A stretch of DNA of 64,000 nt. It comes from Xylophilus rhododendri. Its GTDB lineage: Bacteria > Pseudomonadota > Gammaproteobacteria > Burkholderiales > Burkholderiaceae_C. Positions 42,347-53,933 of this stretch are shown here, piece by piece. The notes beneath the pieces were generated by a model. The model was not told where the DNA came from, searched no databases, and saw only the letters and a program-made list of their open reading frames with translations. The translations under genes were made by a program, and so were the position numbers. How positions within the stretch are numbered: position 1 is the first letter of the stretch; each line of letters opens with the position of its first letter. The stretch is from assembly GCF_009906855.1 (NCBI RefSeq), contig NZ_CP047650.1, positions 744,001-808,000 of the forward strand. Reading direction: 5' to 3'.

Positions 42347-44254
42347 CCCTCGCCCCACCGCCTCCCGCACCTGCTGCAGCGCCCCCGGGTCCTCCAGCGT
42401 GCTGAGATCCCCGGTATCCCGCCCCTCACATACCGCCTGGATCGCCCGCCGCAGCAGTTTGCCGCTGCGTGTCTTGGGCAGCAGCCCCACGAAGACCACC
42501 CGCGAGGGCCGCGCAATCGCCCCCAGCTGGGCGCCGACATGCGCCAGCAGTTCGGCCTCGAGGGCCGCGGCCCGGGCCGGATCGCCGCCGGCCGCCGCAT
42601 CGCGCGGCACCACCACCGCCAGCGCGGCCTGGCCCTTGACCGCGTCGGCCACACCCACCACCGCGACTTCCGCCACGCCGGCATGGCCGGCCAGCACCTC
42701 CTCGATCTCGCGGGTGCCCAGGCGGTGGCCGGCCACGTTGATCACGTCGTCGGTGCGGCCCAGGATGAAGTAATAGCCGTCCTCGTCGCGCACGCCCCAG
42801 TCGAAGGTGTTGTAGACGAAGCGGCCGGGCAGGCTCTTCCAGTAGGTGTCGACGAAGCGTTCGTCGTCGCGCCACACCGTCTGCATGCAGCCGGGCGGCA
42901 GCGGGCCTTCGATGGCGATCACGCCCTTCTGTCCTGCACCCTGCAGGTCTTGCCCGGTGGCCTCGTCGATCAGGCGCAGGTCGTAGCCGTACATCGGCAC
43001 GCCCGGGCTGCCGATGCGGCCGGCCGAGCGCTCCACGCCGTTGGCGATGGTCATGATCGGCCAGCCGCTTTCGGTCTGCCAGTAGTTGTCGACGACGGGC
43101 ACGCCCAGCGCGTCCTGGATCCACCGTGCGGTCGGCTCGTCCAGCGGCTCGCCGGCCAGCCAGAGCGCCCGCAGGCTGGAGATGTCGTAGCGCTTGAGAT
43201 GCTCCGGATCCTGCCGCCGCAGCACCCGGATCGCCGTCGGCGCCGAGAACATGTGGGTGACGCCATGCCGCTGCACCAGCCGCCACCAGACGGCCGGATC
43301 GGGCGTGGCGCCCGCCGCCACCGGCAGGCCTTCGTAGACCAGGGTGGTCATGCCCGCGATCAGCGGGCCGTAGACGATGTAGCTGTGGCCCACCACCCAG
43401 CCGATGTCGCTGGTGCAGAAGAAGGTCTGGCCGCCGCGCGCATCGAAGATGTGACGCATGCTGGCCGCCAGCGCCACGGCGTAGCCGCCGGTGTCGCGCT
43501 GCACGCCCTTGGGCCGGCCGGTGGTGCCGCTGGTGTAGAGGGTGTAGCTGGGATGGGTGGCGTCCACCCATTCGCAGGGCACCACCGCATCGGCGTGGGC
43601 CTGGCGCAGTTCGCTCCAGAGCAGGTCGCGGCCCGGCTGCAGCGGCAACGGCGCCAAGCCGCGATCGACCAGCAGCACCTGCGCGGGCGGCCGGGTGGCG
43701 CGCTGCAGGGCTTCATCCAGCAAGGGCTTGTAGGCCAGCACCCGGCCGCCACGGGAGCCGGCATCGGCGCTCACCACCACCCGCGGCTCGGCATCGTCGA
43801 TGCGTGCTGCCAGCGCGGCCGGTGCGAAGCCGCCGAAGACCACCGTGTGCAGGGCTCCCAGCCGCACGCAGGCCAGCATCGCGAAGACCGCCTCGGCGAT
43901 CATGGGCATGTAGATCAGCACCCGGTCGCCGCGCACCACGCCCAGTGATTGCAGCGCGGCAGCCATGGCATTGACCTCGCGGTGCAGCTCCTCGTACGTG
44001 TAGCTGCGTTCGGTGCCGATCTCGCTGGAAATGGCCACCAGCGCCGGCTGCGCCGCCCGCAGCGCCAGATGGCGGTCGACCGCGTTGTGGCAGAGGTTGG
44101 TGGTGCCGCCCTCGAACCAGCGGGCGAAGGGCGGGCGGCTCCAGTCGCAGATTTGCTGCGGCGGCGTGTGCCAGTCGATGAGCCGGGCCTGCTCGGCCCA
44201 GAAGGTGTCGCGCTCTTCGATGGAGCGGCGGTGGAAGTCCGCGAAGGTCGTCAT
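42329..44254 (-). CDS. prpE: Propionyl-CoA synthetase (PrpE)
   Basis: 641-aa acyl-CoA synthetase of the ANL superfamily activating propionate through propionyl-AMP. AMP-binding motif YTSGTTGRPKGVQRDTGGYA identifies it: VQRDTGGYAVALA is characteristic of PrpE rather than acetyl-CoA synthetase. WQTESGWPI, GYYFILGRTDDVINVAGHRL in part, and the acetylation-controlled lysine in KTRSGKLLRR are present. No other prp gene is in view. It overlaps higA at the 3' end and begins 60 bp after the isochorismatase-like gene's stop, same strand. Confidence 0.88.
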   Translation of the reverse strand: MTTFADFHRRSIEERDTFWAEQARLIDWHTPPQQICDWSRPPFARWFEGGTTNLCHNAVDRHLALRAAQPALVAISSEIGTERSYTYEELHREVNAMAAALQSLGVVRGDRVLIYMPMIAEAVFAMLACVRLGALHTVVFGGFAPAALAARIDDAEPRVVVSADAGSRGGRVLAYKPLLDEALQRATRPPAQVLLVDRGLAPLPLQPGRDLLWSELRQAHADAVVPCEWVDATHPSYTLYTSGTTGRPKGVQRDTGGYAVALAASMRHIFDARGGQTFFCTSDIGWVVGHSYIVYGPLIAGMTTLVYEGLPVAAGATPDPAVWWRLVQRHGVTHMFSAPTAIRVLRRQDPEHLKRYDISSLRALWLAGEPLDEPTARWIQDALGVPVVDNYWQTESGWPIMTIANGVERSAGRIGSPGVPMYGYDLRLIDEATGQDLQGAGQKGVIAIEGPLPPGCMQTVWRDDERFVDTYWKSLPGRFVYNTFDWGVRDEDGYYFILGRTDDVINVAGHRLGTREIEEVLAGHAGVAEVAVVGVADAVKGQAALAVVVPRDAAAGGDPARAAALEAELLAHVGAQLGAIARPSRVVFVGLLPKTRSGKLLRRAIQAVCEGRDTGDLSTLEDPGALQQVREAVGRGLTKTL

Positions 44255-44314
44255 GGGCTGTCTCCTGCAGCCGATTATTCGAGACCTTCTTGCGCCGCGC
44301 TGACGCGGCGCGGC

Positions 44315-44920
44315 CTATTTGATCAGGGCTTGTACCTGCTTGAACAGCGGATGCTCGGCGCCGCCCAGCCATTCGAAGAGCACCATTTCCGTGGTCACCA
44401 GCTCGGCGCCGGCGCCGGCCAGGCGGTCGAAGGCGGCATCGCGGTTGCGTTCGGTGCGTGAGGCGCAGGCATCGGTCACCACCCAGACATCGAATTCGTC
44501 GTCCAGCAGGTCGAGCGCCGTCTGCAACAGGCAGATGTGGGCCTCGCAGCCGGCCAGCACGATGCTGCCCCGGCCGGGTGCCTGCTCCTGCGGCTTCTGC
44601 AGGTGGCGCGGCAGGCTGCGCGCATTGCCCTGGGGCGCGGTCTTCTGCGGCGGGCGCAGCCATTCGGTCAGGCCTTCGGCGCAGGCGCTGAATTCCATCT
44701 TGGCCAGCACCCGGCGGCAGCGTTCGCGCAGCTCGGGCGGCAGCGCACCGAGCTTGGACGGATTCTGCTCGGTACCCCAGACCGGCACTTCCAGCAGCTG
44801 CGCCGCTTCTGCCAGGCGGGCGGCGTTGGCCAGCACCGCATCGGCATCGCCCATGGCGGGCATCAGGCGGGCCTGGTAGTCGATCAGGACGAGTTGGGAT
44901 TCGGAAACGTCGAGCAGCAT
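44315..44920 (-). CDS. Isochorismatase-like cysteine hydrolase
   Basis: 201-aa hydrolase of the isochorismatase/nicotinamidase superfamily. The Asp-Lys-Cys triad is readable: D14 (LVLIDYQARL), K74 (LAKMEFSAC) and C130 (LAGCEAHICLLQTALDLL). The YcaC-like subgroup has no firm substrate; an amide or carbamoyl hydrolase is likely. A Gln/Pro-rich insertion lies at about 90-117. The gene is between the PQQ sugar dehydrogenase and prpE on the same strand and could share a transcript with either. Confidence 0.82.
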   Translation of the reverse strand: MLLDVSESQLVLIDYQARLMPAMGDADAVLANAARLAEAAQLLEVPVWGTEQNPSKLGALPPELRERCRRVLAKMEFSACAEGLTEWLRPPQKTAPQGNARSLPRHLQKPQEQAPGRGSIVLAGCEAHICLLQTALDLLDDEFDVWVVTDACASRTERNRDAAFDRLAGAGAELVTTEMVLFEWLGGAEHPLFKQVQALIK

Positions 44921-44970
44921 GGCGGGGCTTGTCTGAGAGAAGGCCGGCGATTAGAACCGAAACCGGCGCC

Positions 44971-46107
44971 CTACTTCACCGGGTCCAGCCGCAGCAGCCG
45001 GCCGCTGGGGTTGTCGGTGAGCACATAGAGCAGGCCGTCCGGGCACTGGCGCACGTCGCGGATGCGTTCCTTGAGGTCGGCCAGCAGCTTGTGTTCGGAC
45101 TGCACCTTGCCGCCCGACAGCACGATGCGGTCCAGGTAGCGGAACTTGAGCGAGCCCACGAAGAGGTTGCCGCGCCAGGCCGTGCCGTAGCGCAGGCTGC
45201 CGAGGAAGGCCATGCCGGACGGCGCTATGGATGGCGTCCATTGGTGCAGCGGCTGCTCCATGCCTTCCTGCGCGGTGATGCCGGCGCCGATCTTGCCGCC
45301 GCCGTAGTTCTCGCCGTAGGTGATCACCGGCCAGCCATAGTTGCGGCCGGCCACCGGCAGGTTGATCTCGTCGCCGCCCTGCGGACCGTGCTCGTGCGTC
45401 CAGAGCCGGCCGTCCGGGCCGATGACGGCGCCCTGCACATTGCGGTGGCCGTAGCTCCAGATCTCCGGCAGCGCGCCGGGGCGGTTCACGAAGGGATTGC
45501 CCTTGGGCACCGAGCCGTCCTTGGCGATGCGCACGATCTTGCCCAGGTGGTTGTCGAGCTTCTGCGCCTCTTCCTTCTCGCTGAAGCGTTCGCCCAGGGT
45601 GAGGAACAGGTTGCCGTCGCTGGCCTCGACGATCCGGCAACCGAAGTGGCTGCCGCTGTCCACCTTGGGCGTCTGGCGGAAGATGACCTGCACATCCTCC
45701 AGCGCATCCTGCTTGCGCGACAGGCGGGCGCTGGCCAGCGCCGTGCCGTTGCTGCTGCCCTCGCCCGGCTCGGAGTAGCAGAAGAAGATCTGGCGGTTGT
45801 GGGCGAAGTCCTTGTCGGTGACCACATCCAGCAGCCCGCCCTGACCGCCCGTGGCCACCGCCGGCACGCCGGCGATGGGCGCGCCGACCTTGCCGTCCGC
45901 GCCGACCAGCCGCATCGTGCCCGGGCGCTCCGTCACCAGATACTGCGATCCGGGGAGAAAGGCCACGGCCCACGGATATTTCAGGCCTTGGGCCACCGTG
46001 ACGGCGCGCACCGAGGTCTCCGCGGCGATGGCGCCGTGGGCCGCCAGCAGGCCTGCCAGGCAGTACATCAGAGGAGAACCCGGTCGAGAACGCAGTCGCA
46101 GAGGCAT
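44971..46107 (-). CDS. PQQ-dependent aldose sugar dehydrogenase (Ylil/YliI type)
   Basis: 378-aa periplasmic six-bladed beta-propeller of the soluble glucose/sorbosone dehydrogenase family. It has a signal peptide (MYCLAGLLAAHGAIAAE region). Active-site blocks: KVDSGSHFGCRIV with the catalytic His, YGHRNVQGAVIGPDGRLW, HEHGPQGGDEINL and GRNYGWPVITYGENY. It would oxidise aldoses with PQQ as cofactor, delivering electrons to the respiratory chain. PQQ synthesis genes are not in the window. ATG 46107 (MPLRLRSRPG) gives a proper signal peptide; in-frame ATGs further upstream are less convincing. Divergent from the NlpC/P60 gene. Confidence 0.85.
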   Translation of the reverse strand: MPLRLRSRPGSPLMYCLAGLLAAHGAIAAETSVRAVTVAQGLKYPWAVAFLPGSQYLVTERPGTMRLVGADGKVGAPIAGVPAVATGGQGGLLDVVTDKDFAHNRQIFFCYSEPGEGSSNGTALASARLSRKQDALEDVQVIFRQTPKVDSGSHFGCRIVEASDGNLFLTLGERFSEKEEAQKLDNHLGKIVRIAKDGSVPKGNPFVNRPGALPEIWSYGHRNVQGAVIGPDGRLWTHEHGPQGGDEINLPVAGRNYGWPVITYGENYGGGKIGAGITAQEGMEQPLHQWTPSIAPSGMAFLGSLRYGTAWRGNLFVGSLKFRYLDRIVLSGGKVQSEHKLLADLKERIRDVRQCPDGLLYVLTDNPSGRLLRLDPVK

Positions 46108-46220
46108 CGCTTCGTCGCTTTTTTGCAAAAAATTTTGTTTGTGCGCTTGACGATAACCGATGACTGAGAGCATGTAACCATCCTTGACGTAGGCGGCGTC
46201 TGACGACAGAATCCGCACCC

Positions 46221-46808
46221 ATGCCCAAGAAAGCCCTGTGCGTCCTGTTGTTGTCGTGTGCCGCCGCTCTAGCCAACGCCGCTCCTACCACCACCGCCGA
46301 ACAACCTGACGAACTGGCCGCCCTGGTCGCACAGAAGGGCCTGATGGGCCATCTGCGCGATGTGCAGAGCTCGGTGACCGAACGGGCCTCCGACCTCGTC
46401 GTGAACGCCATGGGCTTCATCGGCGTGCCCTACCGCCGCGGCGGCAGCAGCGAAAAGGGCGTGGATTGCAGCGGTTTTGTCCGCACCATCTACGAACAGA
46501 CCGTCGGCCTGCTGCTCCCGCACCGCGCCGCCGAGCAGGCAGCCAGCACCCAGAAGATCGACCGCGACGACCTGAAGCCCGGCGATCTGGTCTTCTTCAA
46601 CACGATGCGTCGCGCCTTCAGCCACGTGGGCATCTACGTCGGCGACAACAAATTCATCCACGCGCCCAAGCCCGGCGCCAAGGTGCGTGTGGAAGACATG
46701 CGCATCGGCTACTGGAATGCGCGTTTCGACGGCGCCCGCCGTGTGGAAGGCGGCGACGAGGCCGCGGCAGCGGTGGCCGCCAGCGCCAACCTGCCCGCCA
46801 CGCGCTGA
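46221..46808 (+). CDS. NlpC/P60 family cell-wall peptidase
   Basis: 195-aa secreted C40 peptidase cleaving peptidoglycan stem peptides. A signal peptide (LCVLLLSCAAALANA) is cleaved near residue 20; no lipobox. The Cys-His-His triad is C83 (GVDCSGFVRT), H135 (FSHVGIYVG) and H147 (FIHAPKPGA). The domain fills about 58-165. It would act in the periplasm on wall turnover or daughter-cell separation. A bidirectional terminator follows and separates it from the convergent lpdA. Confidence 0.9.
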   Translation: MPKKALCVLLLSCAAALANAAPTTTAEQPDELAALVAQKGLMGHLRDVQSSVTERASDLVVNAMGFIGVPYRRGGSSEKGVDCSGFVRTIYEQTVGLLLPHRAAEQAASTQKIDRDDLKPGDLVFFNTMRRAFSHVGIYVGDNKFIHAPKPGAKVRVEDMRIGYWNARFDGARRVEGGDEAAAAVAASANLPATR

Positions 46809-46850
46809 AGGACGTTTCCGACATCGCTGTACGCCCCAGGCGTACGACAA

Positions 46851-46873
46851 AAAGCCCGGTCCAGCCGGGCTTT
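46851..46873. terminator. Bidirectional terminator between NlpC/P60 and lpdA genes
   Basis: AAAGCCCGG pairs with CCGGGCTTT around TCCAG. AAAAA precedes the stem on the top strand, giving a T-run for the reverse-strand PDH operon; a shorter T-run serves the forward gene. Confidence 0.85.
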
Positions 46874-46914
46874 CTGCTTTCTGGCCGGCCTCGTTGCCGA
46901 GGCCGGGCGCTGAC

Positions 46915-48756
46915 TTACTTCTTGCGCGGCGGCGGCACGTCGGTGCAGCTGCCATGCGCCACTTCCGCGGCCAGACCGATGGATTCGCCCAGCGTCGGAT
47001 GCGGATGGATGGTGCGGCCGATGTCCACCGCGTCCGCGCCCATCTCGATGGCCAGGGCGATCTCGCCGATCATGTCGCCCGCATGGGTGCCGACGATGCC
47101 GCCGCCCAGGATGCGATGGGTCTCGGCGTCGAACAGCAGCTTGGTGAAGCCCTCGTCGCGGCCGTTGGCAATCGCCCGGCCCGAAGCCGCCCAGGGGAAC
47201 AGGCCCTTCTCGACCTTGATGCCCTGCGCCTTGGCCTGGTCCTCGGTGAGGCCCACCCAGGCCACTTCCGGATCGGTGTAGGCCACGCTGGGGATCACCC
47301 GGGCGTCGAAGACGGCCGAAGCCAGCTCCTTGTCGCCCAGCAGTTCGCCCGCGATGACTTCGGCCGCCACATGGCCTTCGTGCACCGCCTTGTGGGCCAG
47401 CATGGGCTGCCCGACCAGGTCGCCGATGGCGAAGATGTGGCCGACGTTGGTGCGCAGCTGGATGTCGACGTTGATGAAGCCCCGGTCGGTGACTTCCACG
47501 CCGGCCTTGTCCGCGCCCACCTTCTTGCCGTTGGGCGTGCGGCCCACGGCCTGCAGCACCAGGTCGTAGACCTGGGGTTCCTTCGGCGCGCCCTCGCCTT
47601 CGAACGTGACTTCGATGCCGGCCTCGGTGGCCTTGGCGCCCACCGTCTTGGTCTTCAGCATGATGTTGTCGAAGCGCGGGGCATTGAATTTCTGCCAGAC
47701 CTTGACCAGGTCGCGGTCGGCGCCCTGCATCAGGCCGTCGAGCATCTCCACCACGTCCAGGCGCGCGCCCAGGCTGGAATACACCGTGCCCATTTCCAGG
47801 CCGATGATGCCGCCGCCGACGATCAGCATGCGTTTGGGCACCGCCGTCAGCGCCAGCGCACCGGTGGAATCGACCACCCGCGGATCGTCCGGCAGGAAGG
47901 GCAGGCGCACCGCCTGCGAGCCGGCCGCGATGATGGCGCGGCGGAAACTCACCGACTGGGTCTTGCCGGTCTTCTCCTGGCCGCTGCCGGAGGTCTCGGC
48001 CACGTCCATGGTGTGGGCGCCGGAGAAGCTCGCCAGGCCGCGCAGCACCGTCACCTTGCGCATCTTGGCCATCTGGCCCAGGCCGCCGGTCAGCTTGCCG
48101 ATGACCTTTTCCTTGTGGGTGCGCAGCTTGGCGATGTCGAGGCTCGGCTCGCCGAAACTCACGCCCAGGTCGGCGAAATGCTTGACCTCGTCCATGACGG
48201 CCGCCACGTGCAGCAGCGCCTTGGACGGGATGCAGCCCACGTTCAGGCAGACGCCGCCGAGGGTGGTGTAGCGCTCGACGATGGCGACCTTCAGGCCCAG
48301 GTCGGCGGCACGGAAGGCGGCGGAATAACCGCCGGGGCCGCCGCCGATCACGACCAGGTCGTAGTCGGCATCGGGCTTGTCGGAGACGGGGCCGGAGGCC
48401 TTGGCGGCGACAGGCGCGGGCGCGGGAGCCGCCTTGGGAGCGGGAGCGGCGGCGTTTGCAGCAGCAGGCGCGGCAGCCGGTGCAGGCGCCGCGGCGGCCG
48501 GCGCGGGCGCGGCGGCACCACTGGCCTCCACGCTCAGCAGGATGCTGCCCTGGCTGACCGTGTCGCCGATCTTGACCTTGATCTCCTTGACCACGCCGGC
48601 GGCCGACGAGGGAATCTCCATCGAAGCCTTGTCCGACTCGACGGTCACGAGCGACTGGTCCACGGCGATGGTGTCGCCGGGCTTGACCAGGATCTCGATG
48701 ATCGGAACGTCCTTGAAGTCACCGATATCGGGAACGGCGATGTCTTGCTGGCTCAT
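46915..48756 (-). CDS. lpdA: Dihydrolipoyl dehydrogenase (PDH E3) with N-terminal lipoyl domain
   Basis: 613-aa E3 subunit reoxidising dihydrolipoamide with NAD+. Residues 1-80 are a lipoyl domain (lipoyl lysine K43 in [12 protein letters not shown]), followed by an Ala/Pro linker (about 82-125), then the flavoprotein core: FAD site [13 protein letters not shown], redox pair [20 protein letters not shown] site [13 protein letters not shown], and the C-terminal HPHPTLGE with the catalytic His. A lipoylated E3 is typical of beta-proteobacterial PDH. Its start overlaps the BPH stop (ATGA); it is the last gene of the operon. Confidence 0.93.
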   Translation of the reverse strand: MSQQDIAVPDIGDFKDVPIIEILVKPGDTIAVDQSLVTVESDKASMEIPSSAAGVVKEIKVKIGDTVSQGSILLSVEASGAAAPAPAAAAPAPAAAPAAANAAAPAPKAAPAPAPVAAKASGPVSDKPDADYDLVVIGGGPGGYSAAFRAADLGLKVAIVERYTTLGGVCLNVGCIPSKALLHVAAVMDEVKHFADLGVSFGEPSLDIAKLRTHKEKVIGKLTGGLGQMAKMRKVTVLRGLASFSGAHTMDVAETSGSGQEKTGKTQSVSFRRAIIAAGSQAVRLPFLPDDPRVVDSTGALALTAVPKRMLIVGGGIIGLEMGTVYSSLGARLDVVEMLDGLMQGADRDLVKVWQKFNAPRFDNIMLKTKTVGAKATEAGIEVTFEGEGAPKEPQVYDLVLQAVGRTPNGKKVGADKAGVEVTDRGFINVDIQLRTNVGHIFAIGDLVGQPMLAHKAVHEGHVAAEVIAGELLGDKELASAVFDARVIPSVAYTDPEVAWVGLTEDQAKAQGIKVEKGLFPWAASGRAIANGRDEGFTKLLFDAETHRILGGGIVGTHAGDMIGEIALAIEMGADAVDIGRTIHPHPTLGESIGLAAEVAHGSCTDVPPPRKK

Positions 48757-49343
48757 GTGTCAGCTTTCAATTTGAGGGTGAACAGGTTGACCGGGCCTTC
48801 GGAATTGCGGTCGAACTCGCAGCCGGCATCGACGCCGGCCTGGGCGATCTCGCGCGCGGTCTTGGCCTTGCCGTAGGCCGCGTGCATGGCGCCGAGCGCG
48901 AAGCTGCGCCCGGAGCCTATGCCCCAGAACTCCTTGAACTCGAAGACTTCGCGGTAGCTGTAGAGGCCGAAGATGCCCGCCGGGTTGGCCAGCAGCACGC
49001 TGAACTGGCTGGACTCGTAGGGGTCGTTATCGTCTTCCTTGGTCTGCAGGAAGAAGTTGTCCTTCAACACCGCATGCAGCCGCGAGAAGGTGTCGAAGAT
49101 CTCGTCCTTGCTGCCGAACAGGCGCTGCTCGGGCGCCATGGCGGCGAGCGACTTGCGCAGCACCGGGAAGTGCGCCACCGTGCCGGCCATGCCGACGTAG
49201 GTGGTGCCTGCCGGCGTGTCGAGGGAAAAGATCTTCGAGTTGTCCTCGAAGCGGTGCTTCAGGCGGGTGTCGCCGAAGGTCACCAGCGTGTCGGCGGCCA
49301 GGGCGACCTGGCCGTTCTTGCGGACGACGACGACGGTCGTCAT
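48753..49343 (-). CDS. Beta-proteobacterial proteasome homologue (BPH), Ntn-hydrolase
   Basis: 196-aa 20S-proteasome/HslV-fold protein. It begins [20 protein letters not shown], so removal of Met exposes an N-terminal threonine like HslV and beta subunits; D18 (AADT) and nearby lysines fit the active site. [14 protein letters not shown] and [18 protein letters not shown] are the HslV-like core. It is longer than HslV. Published BPHs form a double-heptamer, but their substrate and unfoldase are unclear. Here it lies between aceF (4 bp) and lpdA (ATGA overlap), so it is produced with the pyruvate dehydrogenase complex. Family call is from sequence pattern and memory. Confidence 0.75.
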   Translation of the reverse strand: MTTVVVVRKNGQVALAADTLVTFGDTRLKHRFEDNSKIFSLDTPAGTTYVGMAGTVAHFPVLRKSLAAMAPEQRLFGSKDEIFDTFSRLHAVLKDNFFLQTKEDDNDPYESSQFSVLLANPAGIFGLYSYREVFEFKEFWGIGSGRSFALGAMHAAYGKAKTAREIAQAGVDAGCEFDRNSEGPVNLFTLKLKADT

Positions 49344-49347
49344 GCGG

Positions 49348-51036
49348 CTAAAGCGTGATGCGGCGGAGGTCGCCGAGCAGCTGGCCCAGGTACGCATTGA
49401 AGCGTGCCGCGGAAGCGCCGTCGATGACCCGGTGGTCGTACGACAGGCTCAGCGGCAGCACCAGGCGCGGCTGGAAGGCCTTGCCGTCCCACACCGGCTT
49501 CATCTGGCCCTTCGAGAGGCCCAGGATGGCCACTTCCGGTGCGTTGATGATGGGCGTGAAATGCGTGCCGCCGATGCCGCCCAGCGAGCTGATCGAGAAG
49601 CAGCCGCCGGACATGTCGCCGCCGCCGAGCTTGCCGTCGCGCGCCTTCTTGGCGAGTTCGCCCATCTCCTGGCTGATCTGCAGGATGCCCTTCTTGTCGG
49701 CGTCCTTCAGCACCGGCACCACCAGGCCGTTGGGCGTGTCCGCCGCGAAGCCGATGTTGAAGTACTGCTTGTAGACCAGGGTGTCGCCGTCGAGGCTGGC
49801 GTTGAACTCGGGGAATTTCTTCAGCGCCGCGACCACCGCCTTGATGACGAAGGCCAGCATGGTCACCTTCACGCCGCTCTTCTCGTTCTCCTTGTTGGTG
49901 GAGACACGGAAGGCTTCCAGCTCGGTGATGTCGGCCTCGTCGTTGTTGGTGACGTGGGGAATCATCACCCAGTTGCGGTGCAGGTTGGCGCCGCTGATCT
50001 TCTTGATGCGCGACAGGTCCTTGCGCTCCACCGGGCCGAACTTGGCGAAGTCCACCTTGGGCCAGGGGATCAGGCCCAGGCCGGCACCATCGCCGCCGCC
50101 GGACGCGGGCGCCTTGGCCGCCGAGGCCTTGGTGCTGGCCGCGCCGGACATCACCGCCTTGGTGAAGTTCTGCACGTCGTCCTGGGTGATGCGGCCCTTG
50201 GCGCCGGAGCCCTTGACCTCTTCCAGCGGCACGCCGAGTTCGCGGGCGAACTTGCGCACCGAGGGCGATGCATGCGGCAGCGCGCCGGTAGGCGTGGTGG
50301 GCTGGTGTGGCGGCAGGGCCGCGTTGGGGTCGGTGCGTTCGACCGGCTGGCTGGCCATGCCGGCGGGCGCGGCGGCGGCCGGAGCCGGAGCGGCTGCCGC
50401 GGGCGCCGGGGCGGCGGCGGCAGGGGCCGGAGCGGCAGCGGCGCTGCCCTCCAGGATCGCCACCAGGTCGCCGATGTTCACCACATCGCCGACCTTGACC
50501 TTCAGTTCCTTCAGCACGCCGGCGGCCGACGACGGGATCTCCATCGAGGCCTTGTCCGATTCGACGGTGATCAGCGACTGGTCGGCCTCGACCTTGTCGC
50601 CGGGCTTGACCAGCAGTTCGATGACCGAGACGTCCTTGAAGTCGCCGATGTCCGGCACCTTCACCTCGACCGGGCCGGACGCCGCAGCGGGTGCGGCGGC
50701 GGCGGCCGGCGCCGGAGCGCTGGCCTGGGCCGGTGCCGCGGCAGGCGCTGCGGCGGCAGGCGCCGGTGCAGCGGCGGCCGGAGCCGGCGCAGCAGCCGCA
50801 TCCGATTCCAGCATCGCGATCAGGTCACCGATGTTCACGGTATCGCCGATCTTGACCTTGAGTTCCTTGAGCACGCCGGCGGCCGACGACGGGATCTCCA
50901 TCGAGGCCTTGTCCGACTCCACCGTCATCAGCGACTGGTCGGCCGCGACGGTGTCGCCCGGCTTGACCAGCAGTTCGATGACGGCGACGTCCTTGAAGTC
51001 GCCGATGTCCGGGACTTTTACTTCCACCAATGCCAT
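49348..51036 (-). CDS. aceF: Dihydrolipoamide acetyltransferase (PDH E2)
   Basis: 562-aa E2 core of pyruvate dehydrogenase. Two lipoyl domains (about 1-80 and 121-200; lysines K43 and K162, both in [13 protein letters not shown]) are joined by Ala/Pro-rich hinges, then an E3-binding domain ([16 protein letters not shown]) and the catalytic domain ending in [18 protein letters not shown] with the HxxxDG motif. It transfers acetyl from lipoate to CoA. The two lipoyl regions are nearly identical to each other and to that of LpdA, suggesting duplication or conversion. It is 22 bp after aceE. Confidence 0.95.
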   Translation of the reverse strand: MALVEVKVPDIGDFKDVAVIELLVKPGDTVAADQSLMTVESDKASMEIPSSAAGVLKELKVKIGDTVNIGDLIAMLESDAAAAPAPAAAAPAPAAAAPAAAPAQASAPAPAAAAAPAAASGPVEVKVPDIGDFKDVSVIELLVKPGDKVEADQSLITVESDKASMEIPSSAAGVLKELKVKVGDVVNIGDLVAILEGSAAAAPAPAAAAPAPAAAAPAPAAAAPAGMASQPVERTDPNAALPPHQPTTPTGALPHASPSVRKFARELGVPLEEVKGSGAKGRITQDDVQNFTKAVMSGAASTKASAAKAPASGGGDGAGLGLIPWPKVDFAKFGPVERKDLSRIKKISGANLHRNWVMIPHVTNNDEADITELEAFRVSTNKENEKSGVKVTMLAFVIKAVVAALKKFPEFNASLDGDTLVYKQYFNIGFAADTPNGLVVPVLKDADKKGILQISQEMGELAKKARDGKLGGGDMSGGCFSISSLGGIGGTHFTPIINAPEVAILGLSKGQMKPVWDGKAFQPRLVLPLSLSYDHRVIDGASAARFNAYLGQLLGDLRRITL

Positions 51037-51058
51037 ATCGTGTGTCTCCGGGTCGCGT

Positions 51059-53776
<2,718 letters not shown>

Positions 53777-53933
53777 GCTTTGTCTCCATGGAGGGAGTGC
53801 CTGGCTGGCACGGGCGGCGGCGAGTTTCTCACACTTTTATTGCATTTCGAATGGTGCACCGACGTTTCATATTACGGAATTCAATGCTGCGCTGCAATAA
53901 GATATGTACGCCCGGCCCCCTACACTCGCCACC

